DNA from: Alphaproteobacteria bacterium UBA7314 | Lineage (GTDB): Bacteria; Pseudomonadota; Alphaproteobacteria; MPNO01; UBA830 | Length of the DNA stretch: 15,536 nt | Assembly: GCA_002471575.1 (NCBI GenBank) | Contig: DKQG01000045.1 | Span: forward strand, 1-15,536 | Reading direction: 5' to 3' | Shown here: piece by piece, positions 1-7,113 of the stretch | Numbering within the stretch: the stretch's first letter is position 1 | Layout of the letters: each line of letters starts with the position of its first letter | Program-made: the position numbers and the translations under genes | Notes under the pieces: generated by a model | Databases searched by the model: none | What the model saw: only the letters and a program-made list of their open reading frames with translations | What the model was told of the DNA's origin: nothing

Positions 1-352
1 AAAACCCTATCCCGACAAGAAGGTGCCATTTTTCAGAAGCAAGGTTGAGTGTCGATAGCCCAAGTATCACCAAAGCTCCGGAGATTACGACAACTTTTGT
101 GAGGCCAATAATTGCCATTAATGCGGCTCCGAAGGGGGCAGCTAGAGCAACTGTTAGAAATAGGACACCGATAGCCAAAGAGACGTCCCCAATTGACCAA
201 CCGAGATCTTTTGTGATTTCAACCATCAATATCCCCGGTGTTGCCAGTGATGCCGATGAGAAGAAGATGACTAAAAAAGCGATTGAAGCCATAAACCAGC
301 TGAAATGAATACCCAGTTGGTCTAAGAGGCCTTTCATTTGCCTAGAAAACAT
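1..352 (-). CDS. MFS transporter, N-terminal part (truncated by window edge)
   Basis: The minus strand is open from an ATG at 352 to the left edge. The 117 visible residues start MFSRQMKGLLDQLGIHFSW and contain three very hydrophobic stretches: about residues 18-37, 60-85 (with the segment SLAIGVLFLTVALAAPFGAA) and 87-105. A short helix-breaking loop with a TPGILMVEI-like segment separates the first two. This is the usual opening of a major facilitator superfamily carrier of the monocarboxylate/oxalate-like type, an inner-membrane secondary transporter. The substrate cannot be read from the sequence. An in-frame ATG at 337 is an alternative start; neither has a strong Shine-Dalgarno, though AAGGCC lies just before the first. 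It is 75 bp downstream of the molybdopterin-subunit gene on the same strand, so it is probably the last or a late gene of that operon. The plus-strand reading of this stretch has no protein-like features. Confidence 0.75.
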   Translation of the reverse strand, partial: MFSRQMKGLLDQLGIHFSWFMASIAFLVIFFSSASLATPGILMVEITKDLGWSIGDVSLAIGVLFLTVALAAPFGAALMAIIGLTKVVVISGALVILGLSTLNLASEKWHLLVGIGF

Positions 353-427
353 ATTGAGGCCTTTTTAGCGGTCGCGTGAACAATGTGCCGAGTTCAAAAT
401 CGATGAGCGGGAAAGGATAAACCGGTA

Positions 428-2785
428 CTAGAGCTGACCCGCGGCTTTTAGAACATCTTCCGGCGTCACGGGTACCGCTGAGACCTCCCCGCCGAATGGA
501 CGTATTGCGTCGTTGACGGCGCTCAGAATAGATTGCGGCACGCCTGCCATTCCACTCTCCCCGGCACCTTTCGCGCCAAGCGTGGTTTTTGAGCTTGGAG
601 TGCTAACGTGTTCGATAACGATATCTGGAGTTTCTCCGGACATGGGTACCAAATAATCAGCCATGGAGGCGTTCTGCAATTGGCCCGCATCATCGTAAAT
701 GCAATGTTCATACAGGGCGTCGCCTAGACCATGCACGACGGAACCACGTTGTTGCTCTGCGACGAGTTGTGGGTTGATAACCCGGCCACAATCCTCGACG
801 ACCCAGTAATTTAGGACTTTTACGAAACCGGTATCCGGATCGACCTCTACGTAGGCGGCGTGAGCAGCGTTGGTGAATATGTAGTCTCGCACCCTAAACC
901 GTTCGGTGGCGACCAGCACCGGATGATAATCGTCGGGTAATTCGAAGGAGCGCAGGAACGCGATATTGCCGAGTTCTTCTAGCGTGATGCGTTCGTCGCC
1001 GCCATCCGCATCCACGACGACGCTGTCCCGGATATCCAGGCTACCAGCATCGGTCTGAAGTAGGACAGCGGCGAGATCCAGAATTTGTCCGCGAAGTGTC
1101 TGTCCGGCTCTCCACGAGGCCTCGCCACCAATACCCGCGCCCCGCGAACCATAGGTTCCTCCGCCATATGGGACGGCATCGGTGTCTCCAGTGATCACGC
1201 GAACGTCTTCAAACTTCATACCAATCGCTGCCGCGACTACCTGGGCAAGTGCTGTCTCGGTACCTTGGCCCTGTTCGGTGACGCCCGTCAAAACGGTCAC
1301 GCCGCCGGCCGGTTCCAGTCGGACGGTTGTTCCATCCTGCGCCGAGATCGGCACTTTGGCGGGGCCGTAAATCAATGCGCCCGGATTAGTGCCTTTAATG
1401 AAGGAAGCGTACCCGATACCACGATGAATACCGCTCTCTCGAGCCGCCGCCTGGTCCGCTTTTAGAGCATTAATATCCATGACAACGGCGAGCTTTTCCA
1501 GACAGGCCTGATGCGACAGATCGTGGAGCGGAATACCGGCGGGGGAGGCAGAGGGGTATGCGTCATCAGATATCAGATTACGACGCCTGATCTCCATCCG
1601 GTCGATGCCTGCGGCCACCGCCGCTTTATCCAGAAGGCTATCGCAAATTACGATACCCATGGGATGCCCGACGGCACGGTACTGTGATGTCGGCACCATG
1701 TTCTGAAAAACGACGGTAGTTTTAGCGCGGAAATTATCGATTTTGTAGGGGCCGCCCGCGATGTTAAGCACCTGGTTTGCTTCGACACAACTTGTTCGCG
1801 GGTATGCAGAGTACGCACCCGCTGCCGTGATATCATCGAACTCAAATGCAACGATCTTTCCGTCCGTATCCACGCCAAGCTTTCCTGTCAGCTGATGCTG
1901 ACGTGCGTGGATGTCGGAAACGAAAGACTCTATACGGTCGGCGCGATAGCGGACGGGGCGGTCGAGCATGATCGACAAGACGGCCGTCGCAAATTCATCG
2001 CCGTAAAGGTGGCTCTTGATCCCATAGGATCCGCCGCAATCCTGTGCAATCACCCGAATATCGCGTTCCGGTATGCCAAGGTGTTTTGAAAAAAGCACCT
2101 GGATCATGTGAACGGCCTGACCGCCGTAATACACCGTGAGGTGCTTCTCCGACGAATCCCACGAAGATACCATCGTGCGCGGTTCCAGCGTTACGCCGGT
2201 ATGCCGGCCGAAATCGAAAGTTCCCTCGACCACGTGAGAGGCAGCGGCGAAGCCGGCATCGACATCGCCTTTTTCGGCGACGCGTTCGAACATCTTGTTG
2301 TCGCCAAGTTCTGGGTGGAGAACCGGTGTGTCCGGGTCGAGGGCGGTCAGCATGTCGGCGACCGGAGCCTTCTCTGTCCAATCGACGGTGACGTATTCGA
2401 CCGCATCCTCAGCGATGGCACGGGTAGTGGCGACGACGGCGACGACCGGTTCGCCCTGCCAGGTCGCTCTGTCGACAGCGAGCGCATATTGCGGTGCCGA
2501 TTTCAGCGCTGGCTGGTTTTCCATAATGCCGGTCCAGGGCGTCATGTGCTCGGCGATCTCGCGACCTGTGACGACAGCGATCACACCCGGCTGATCAGCA
2601 GCCGCAGACGTGTCGATCGTTCCGATATCGGCGTGGGCGTATGGGCTCCTCACATAGGCGACCTCGACCGTACGGGGGAGGGTGAAATCGTCAACGTGAC
2701 GCCCCTGACCGGCTACTGCGCGGCGAGCCATTAGCCTCGCAGGGGATTGACCGATAGGCGAGCTTAAATCAGGTGGAGAAGGCAT
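428..2785 (-). CDS. Xanthine dehydrogenase/CoxL-family molybdopterin-binding subunit
   Basis: A 785-aa protein of the molybdenum hydroxylase large-subunit family, the usual size for CoxL-type chains. An Ald_Xan_dh_C-type N-terminal domain covers about residues 20-135, followed by two molybdopterin-binding regions (about 150-400 and 420-700). Visible cofactor-loop motifs are GGQAVH (221-226), CGGSYGIK (250-257), QYRAVGHP (368-375), TEQGQGTE (503-510), TYGSRG (544-549) and GAKGAGESG (737-745). Glu743 fits the conserved catalytic glutamate. The loop at 368-375 lacks the AYRCSFR cysteine signature of true form-I CO dehydrogenase, so a hydroxylase of an organic substrate is more likely. No signal peptide is seen; the protein should be cytoplasmic. 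It starts 20 bp after the dctM stop without a clear Shine-Dalgarno, suggesting translational coupling. No 2Fe-2S or FAD subunit is encoded in the window. The substrate is unknown. Confidence 0.93.
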   Translation of the reverse strand: MPSPPDLSSPIGQSPARLMARRAVAGQGRHVDDFTLPRTVEVAYVRSPYAHADIGTIDTSAAADQPGVIAVVTGREIAEHMTPWTGIMENQPALKSAPQYALAVDRATWQGEPVVAVVATTRAIAEDAVEYVTVDWTEKAPVADMLTALDPDTPVLHPELGDNKMFERVAEKGDVDAGFAAASHVVEGTFDFGRHTGVTLEPRTMVSSWDSSEKHLTVYYGGQAVHMIQVLFSKHLGIPERDIRVIAQDCGGSYGIKSHLYGDEFATAVLSIMLDRPVRYRADRIESFVSDIHARQHQLTGKLGVDTDGKIVAFEFDDITAAGAYSAYPRTSCVEANQVLNIAGGPYKIDNFRAKTTVVFQNMVPTSQYRAVGHPMGIVICDSLLDKAAVAAGIDRMEIRRRNLISDDAYPSASPAGIPLHDLSHQACLEKLAVVMDINALKADQAAARESGIHRGIGYASFIKGTNPGALIYGPAKVPISAQDGTTVRLEPAGGVTVLTGVTEQGQGTETALAQVVAAAIGMKFEDVRVITGDTDAVPYGGGTYGSRGAGIGGEASWRAGQTLRGQILDLAAVLLQTDAGSLDIRDSVVVDADGGDERITLEELGNIAFLRSFELPDDYHPVLVATERFRVRDYIFTNAAHAAYVEVDPDTGFVKVLNYWVVEDCGRVINPQLVAEQQRGSVVHGLGDALYEHCIYDDAGQLQNASMADYLVPMSGETPDIVIEHVSTPSSKTTLGAKGAGESGMAGVPQSILSAVNDAIRPFGGEVSAVPVTPEDVLKAAGQL

Positions 2786-2805
2786 AAATTCTGAAATTTC
2801 AGGCG

Positions 2806-4152
2806 TTAACTATTCATAAGGCTTGGAAGGTAAAGTGCTAAATCAGGAAAAATAATGAGGAGCACAAGAACAATCAGCGCGCAACCGATGTAGGGCGCGG
2901 CTGCTTTCGCGACCTGCCAAAGGGTGGTTCCTTTTGGTGCAACCGCCACCATTACAAAAAGCAGCAAACCAAACGGCGGTGTTGTGAGGCTTATCTCGAG
3001 TGCCAACAGCATTATTAGGCCAAACCACACTAGGTCGAATTGAAATGACTCTGCGAGAGGGAAAAAGATCGGCACGGTTAAAAGCATCATCGAAACCTGA
3101 TCCATGAACATCCCGAGGATCAGTAGTACTCCAAACATTATTAGAAGTACGACTAGAGGCGATAAATCGACCTTTGTCGCCCACTCAATCAGCCCAGCAC
3201 TTGCGCCAGTGAATGCCAATAGCTGACTAAACGTGGTGGAGGCGAGGATGATGAGTAGAACCATCGCAGTGACGCGAAGCGCTCCGGCGAATGATTTAAC
3301 AAGGACATCCCATGTCATGACTCGGAAAAGTATGCCGAGAATTACAACTCCAAATGCGCCGAAACCTGCAGCCTCGGTCGGGGTGGCTACGCCCAAAATT
3401 ATCAACCCGATAACACAGAACACGATGAAGCCCATTGGCAGTACGTTAACAATGAGCGACCAAATTATTTCTTTAAATGGTGAGGGTTCGACGGAGTATT
3501 CAGGGGCCGCGTCCGGGTCGAGCTTTACCTGTCCGAAAATAAGTATCGAATACAGGACTGCGAGAATAAGGCCAGGTATAACTCCAGCAATCAGCAGCCC
3601 GCCAATATCAATCTCTGCGAGGCTCGCTAGGAGGACCGCAAGGGCTGAAGGAGGTATGATCATCGCCAAACCTCCCGTTCCGAGGATTGGGCCCATAGAC
3701 ATGTGGCCTTTGTATCCCCGTTTTGTCATTTCGGGGACCATGAGCGAGCCCATCATTGCGGTATTCGCCATGGTCGAGCCAGACAGAGTGGCGAAAATCG
3801 TTCCGCCCGCCACCGTGATGTAGGAAAGTCTTCCGGGAAGGCGACCGAAACACCGATCTAAAGCGTCGAACACGCGTACCGCCAGTCCGGTATGGAAAAA
3901 TAGTTCACCCATAATGATGAATAGCGGCACTGGGATAAGTGCGAAAATCGCCACAGAATCTACTGCATTAGAAACTATCAGTGGCATCGCGTCCAAGCCA
4001 CCAGTGAGTGTTCCGTCACCCATGAAAATGGCTGCGCCGATTATATTCGTTGTCAGAAAGGCAAATGCGACCGGGAGGCCAAGCAGCATCAATACAATGA
4101 TCATTCCGACCAGAAAGCCAGCGATTGAATACCACTCCGTGAGTATTTCCAT
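2806..4152 (-). CDS. dctM: TRAP transporter large permease (DctM family)
   Basis: A 448-aa, strongly hydrophobic protein with about 12-13 membrane segments, slightly longer than the family norm of about 425-430. Family hallmarks are GSTMANTAMMGSLMVPEM (about residues 124-141), the IIPPSALAVL loop in the middle, ATPTEAAGFGAFG, and TTPPFGLLLFV near the C-terminus. DctM is the sodium-coupled translocation subunit that takes substrate delivered by the periplasmic DctP protein; it works as a complex with DctQ in the inner membrane. Its ATG shares one base with the TAA of dctQ (TAATG), typical of tight translational coupling. The molybdopterin subunit follows after 20 bp, which links uptake to an intracellular oxidation. 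The transported compound is probably a carboxylate by family, but which one is not visible. Confidence 0.96.
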   Translation of the reverse strand: MEILTEWYSIAGFLVGMIIVLMLLGLPVAFAFLTTNIIGAAIFMGDGTLTGGLDAMPLIVSNAVDSVAIFALIPVPLFIIMGELFFHTGLAVRVFDALDRCFGRLPGRLSYITVAGGTIFATLSGSTMANTAMMGSLMVPEMTKRGYKGHMSMGPILGTGGLAMIIPPSALAVLLASLAEIDIGGLLIAGVIPGLILAVLYSILIFGQVKLDPDAAPEYSVEPSPFKEIIWSLIVNVLPMGFIVFCVIGLIILGVATPTEAAGFGAFGVVILGILFRVMTWDVLVKSFAGALRVTAMVLLIILASTTFSQLLAFTGASAGLIEWATKVDLSPLVVLLIMFGVLLILGMFMDQVSMMLLTVPIFFPLAESFQFDLVWFGLIMLLALEISLTTPPFGLLLFVMVAVAPKGTTLWQVAKAAAPYIGCALIVLVLLIIFPDLALYLPSLMNS

Positions 4153-4664
4153 TACAGGGATTCCCCCGACGTGGCCTTATTCGAGTAATAGGTATCGAAA
4201 CCAAGCAGATACCGCGCAAACTCAATAGCCACGAGCGAGAAACCTATGGGGAATGGCACCATCAGGAGCCATTTTGGCATGTCAACCGATCGAAGGTCCT
4301 GCTCTCCGGTCTTAATTGCCTCTATCGTCTCGAGTGAGCCGTAATATACAAACAGAAGAGACAGAAGAATGCACACGAGGTAAACGATCTTTTCAACGAT
4401 TGTCCGCAAACCCGCTGGCATTGCGAGCCTCAACGACTCTACAACTACGTGCCCTTTGTGACGGACAAGGTAGGGCGCACCGAACATCGTGCAGAAAAAG
4501 AGGCTATATTCTGCAACAGCGCTGTACCATTGGATTGAATTAAATCCCAGCGTACGGAGGGTGACGTCAAAAATTATCCCCACGAATATAACAGCGAGGA
4601 GCACCCCTCCGATTACGGCGAGCCCGAAGATAAGCTTGTTATAGCCTTTACTGATGAGTGTCAT
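4152..4664 (-). CDS. dctQ: TRAP transporter small permease (DctQ family)
   Basis: A 170-aa membrane protein with four hydrophobic segments (about residues 9-31, 45-65, 88-108, 133-152), the standard DctQ layout. The KGHVVVE motif after the second segment is the conserved KGHVxVD-like signature of the family. It partners DctM in the membrane part of a tripartite ATP-independent periplasmic transporter. The stop codon overlaps the dctM start. The chosen ATG at 4664 lies within 15 bases of the T-run of a terminator-like hairpin and has no recognisable Shine-Dalgarno, so translation may be weak. A second ATG five bases upstream opens only a two-codon frame (ATG AAA TGA) that overlaps the real start; its role, if any, is unknown. 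Confidence 0.93.
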   Translation of the reverse strand: MTLISKGYNKLIFGLAVIGGVLLAVIFVGIIFDVTLRTLGFNSIQWYSAVAEYSLFFCTMFGAPYLVRHKGHVVVESLRLAMPAGLRTIVEKIVYLVCILLSLLFVYYGSLETIEAIKTGEQDLRSVDMPKWLLMVPFPIGFSLVAIEFARYLLGFDTYYSNKATSGESL

Positions 4665-4676
4665 TTCATGAACGCG

Positions 4677-4710
4677 AAAAACGCCCCCAACCTAAATAGG
4701 TTGAGGGCGC
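4677..4710 (-). terminator. Terminator-like hairpin between dctP and dctQ
   Basis: On the minus strand a 12-bp stem is formed by 4698-4709 and 4682-4693 (one G-U pair) with a 4-base AUUU loop, followed at once by five T residues (4681-4677). This is the form of a Rho-independent terminator. It lies 15 bp after the dctP stop and ends 13 bp before the dctQ start. Since dctQM have no other obvious promoter, it probably terminates only part of the transcripts, giving more binding protein than permease, or stabilises the dctP mRNA 3' end. The structure is seen directly; its efficiency is inferred. Confidence 0.78.
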
Positions 4711-4724
4711 AAATTTAACGCCGT

Positions 4725-5720
4725 CTATTGACCGTGGAAGAGCCTGCTGAGCTCTTTGGCTTCGGGAGAGTTGAGTTTTTTCAGCCGCTCAACGGGGGTG
4801 CCATTAGCTAGCGCGATATATTTTTTGGCCGCGGCTCCAGACATCACGATCTCTTCTGCGCCGCCCTTCTTGTATACCTCTCTCTCTTTTTCAACGAGAG
4901 GAGCCCAGATTTTTGCCGAAATCCGCTCCCAATCCTCACCGACTTTAAGAAGAATCTTTTTGCCTTCGGGACTAAGTTTTGCAAGGGCCTTGTTGCTTAC
5001 AAATGTGCAGGCTTCAATTTGATAAAATGAGGGATGCACTGTGTGGGTAACAAACTTGTTCCACTTAAATTTCCGGGTCCAGAGGTTCGGGAAGGGGAAA
5101 CCGTCGACCACACCCCTCTGTAGGGCTTCGTATATTTCCGGAACGTGAACAGTCATAGTAGTCGCGCCAAGTCCCTTAAGAAAGCCGTCATAAATTGGAA
5201 CGGAACGCATCTTGAAGCCTTTTAACGATATCACCCCATCGGGGCCAATCGTCGGCTTTTTTCTCAGATACAACTGAAATTGAACGCTTGAGGCGGTGTG
5301 CGAGAGAATGATCCCATTCAGCCGTTTGCTTACAGCCTTGTTGAGGACTGCCATACCACCGCTTTTTCGAGCATCCCAGGGTTTTATTTGCTGTGCGGAA
5401 AGGGCATCGACCTCTGGGATGGAGCCCTGCAAATAACTCGCCGCCGTGTACATGAGGTCGTAAACCCCCGATTTAAAGCCTTTGGCCTGCGCGGCGGGCT
5501 TGCCAAGCTCAGAGCCTCCCGTCCACTTAATTTTGAAATGGCCTTTACCGCGTTTGTTCGCTTCTTCAATGAAGGGCAAGTAGTCGTTTGCGACCATCGG
5601 AAAGCTCTTTGGCCATCCTGATATACCCTTTAGGGTAACTTCAGCTGCCTGTGCTGCTGGGATTGCGAAGATCCCGCTGATTGCGACCGCGGCTACTGTC
5701 ACTATCGAAAATCTGTTCAT
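4725..5720 (-). CDS. dctP: TRAP transporter substrate-binding protein (DctP family)
   Basis: A 331-aa periplasmic binding protein. The ATG at 5720 is preferred over an in-frame upstream ATG at 5783 because it has an AGGGAG Shine-Dalgarno six bases upstream and opens directly into a signal peptide (basic MNR, hydrophobic core about 5-22, cleavage near AQA-A at 25-26). The mature part contains ELGKPAAQAKGFKSGVYDL and the family core FKMRSVPIYDGFLKGLGATTM followed by EIYEALQRGVVDGFPFPNLW (about 169-215). Arg172 matches the conserved arginine that usually pairs with the substrate carboxylate in this family, which supports an organic acid ligand. The protein delivers the ligand to DctQM encoded downstream, from which it is separated by a hairpin. 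The adjacent MFS gene ends 99 bp upstream. Confidence 0.95.
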   Translation of the reverse strand: MNRFSIVTVAAVAISGIFAIPAAQAAEVTLKGISGWPKSFPMVANDYLPFIEEANKRGKGHFKIKWTGGSELGKPAAQAKGFKSGVYDLMYTAASYLQGSIPEVDALSAQQIKPWDARKSGGMAVLNKAVSKRLNGIILSHTASSVQFQLYLRKKPTIGPDGVISLKGFKMRSVPIYDGFLKGLGATTMTVHVPEIYEALQRGVVDGFPFPNLWTRKFKWNKFVTHTVHPSFYQIEACTFVSNKALAKLSPEGKKILLKVGEDWERISAKIWAPLVEKEREVYKKGGAEEIVMSGAAAKKYIALANGTPVERLKKLNSPEAKELSRLFHGQ

Positions 5721-5819
5721 AATTATCTCCCTGTTTTGACCAACCTTTAAAGGCCTCTTGGAGCGTCCCCTATTTTCTTTCATGACGCAAGCTCAACAAC
5801 CCTAATCTGGGGTAGTGAT
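5721..5819 (-). promoter_or_regulatory. dctP leader with 10-bp palindrome
   Basis: The 99-bp gap between the MFS gene and dctP carries a perfect 10-bp palindrome CCTTTAAAGG at 5744-5753, exactly 23 bases before the dctP ATG. A CAGGGAG ribosome-binding site follows six bases before the start. No convincing -35/-10 pair could be picked out. The palindrome may be an operator. The tctC leader has a very similar layout (palindrome at 8163-8172, also 23 bases before its ATG). Confidence 0.4.
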
Positions 5820-7043
5820 TTATGTCGGCAGGGCGATCTTTTTTCCATTTGCCGCATACCAAAGCGTTACTGTCGCAGCGATTAATAGCAACGGCATGGC
5901 GCCGATATTGACCCAATTCCAGCCGAAAAAGTGGATAAATGCTCCGGAAGACAGAGATCCGCACGCGACAACGGTGTAAATAATCTGGTTCATCATGCCC
6001 TGCGTTTTTGCGCGTTCCGCGGGTGTGTAGGCGGTTGTCATCAGGCTGGTGGCGGCAGTAAAGGTGAAATTCCACCCCACGCCCAGCAGGAACATCGACA
6101 GCCAGAAATCGAACACCTCGATACCCGATAGTGCGATGCCGATACATGCGGCTTCCAGCAGCAGGCCGACCATGATGATCGTGACCTCGCCAAATTTCCG
6201 GATCAGAAGTCCGGTAAACACACCTGGTGCGAACATTGCGAAAGTGTGCCAAGCGATCACATTGGCCGTTGCGGCAAAGCTGTGGCCACAGATCGAGATC
6301 ATCGCGATGGGTGTTGCCGTCATCAAGAAGTTCATCACGGTCTGTCCAACCGTTGCCGAGATAGCCGCCGCGATAAAAACAGGCTGCCTCATGATTTTCG
6401 ACATTGGCCGCTGTTCGCCCTCAAGCTGGGATTTAGTAAGGTTCGGGATTCGAAGGAAAACGAGTGCCATTGCGGCAACCACCGCGGTGCCGGTTAGAAA
6501 CATGAAGGTCCCACCGAATTGCCGAACGTCGCCAGAATACCAACTATCCGGAACCATGTTTTCTCCCCAGATAGCCAGCCCGGCGCCAGCGAACCCAGAA
6601 AATACGCCACCAGCTAAAACGAGGGAAATCGCGACGCTGCGGTATCTCTCTGAAATGCCGTCGGCAGCGGCAAACCTGTAAAGTTGCGCGAAACCCGAAT
6701 AGAAGCCAAAGACAAGCCCGCCGAGCGAAAGAAGCCAGAAGTTCATGTAAATGACCGCAGAAAAGCATAGCGCACCGCTGACGGTGGCAAGACCTGTCCC
6801 GATCAGGAAACCGGCTTGCCTGCCGGTTCGCCGGGAAATCATCGAGGCGGCCCATGCGGATAGTGCGGTGCCGATAACAACCGCTGCGGCGGGCAGGGTG
6901 GCCAGCGCTAAATGCGGCGCAAACCCAGGTAAAAGGGCAACCGCAGGAGCTGCAACCATAAAGAGACCGCGCCCCGTGCCGAAAAGCATCTGACAGGTGC
7001 TGAGGACGGCAACGTTACCGATATCTTTTCCGCGGTAGCTCAA
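5820..7043 (-). CDS. MFS transporter
   Basis: A 407-aa membrane protein with about 12 hydrophobic helices, the normal size for a 12-helix major facilitator carrier. Helix 1 begins near residue 8 (GNVAVLSTCQMLFGTGRGLF). The loop after helix 2 carries SRRTGRQAGFLIG, the degenerate MFS motif A. A LAIWGENMVPDSW loop and a soluble stretch (TKSQLEGEQRPMSK) separate the N and C halves, and TTAYTPAERAKTQGMMNQ precedes the last helices. The start is a TTG at 7043, supported by GGAG seven bases upstream and because the next methionine would remove most of helix 1. Its ribosome-binding site abuts the terminator-like hairpin behind tctC, so expression may depend on read-through. Direction and substrate are unknown; the family includes organic-acid and drug carriers. 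Confidence 0.9.
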   Translation of the reverse strand: MSYRGKDIGNVAVLSTCQMLFGTGRGLFMVAAPAVALLPGFAPHLALATLPAAAVVIGTALSAWAASMISRRTGRQAGFLIGTGLATVSGALCFSAVIYMNFWLLSLGGLVFGFYSGFAQLYRFAAADGISERYRSVAISLVLAGGVFSGFAGAGLAIWGENMVPDSWYSGDVRQFGGTFMFLTGTAVVAAMALVFLRIPNLTKSQLEGEQRPMSKIMRQPVFIAAAISATVGQTVMNFLMTATPIAMISICGHSFAATANVIAWHTFAMFAPGVFTGLLIRKFGEVTIIMVGLLLEAACIGIALSGIEVFDFWLSMFLLGVGWNFTFTAATSLMTTAYTPAERAKTQGMMNQIIYTVVACGSLSSGAFIHFFGWNWVNIGAMPLLLIAATVTLWYAANGKKIALPT

Positions 7044-7057
7044 TACAAAACTCCAAG

Positions 7058-7087
7058 AAAAACGCCCCGGCCGAGGCGGCCGGGGCG
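7058..7087 (-). terminator. Rho-independent terminator after tctC
   Basis: Read on the minus strand, an 11-bp all-GC stem is formed by 7087-7077 and 7073-7063 with a 3-base loop, followed directly by five T residues (7062-7058). It begins 26 bp after the tctC stop codon. This is a strong classical intrinsic terminator. It ends only 14 bp before the TTG start of the MFS gene, so that gene must be reached by read-through or have a promoter inside this short segment; none is evident. Confidence 0.88.
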
Positions 7088-7113
7088 ATCTTCGTTAAAA
7101 GATACTGCGCGGA

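Noticed and set aside
45..308. Plus-strand open frame of 87 codons at the left edge
   Set aside because: Composition is not protein-like; the opposite strand gives a clear MFS N-terminus.
5721..5783. Upstream in-frame ATG that would add 21 residues to DctP
   Set aside because: The extension is basic and would precede a complete signal peptide; the ATG at 5720 has the good ribosome-binding site.
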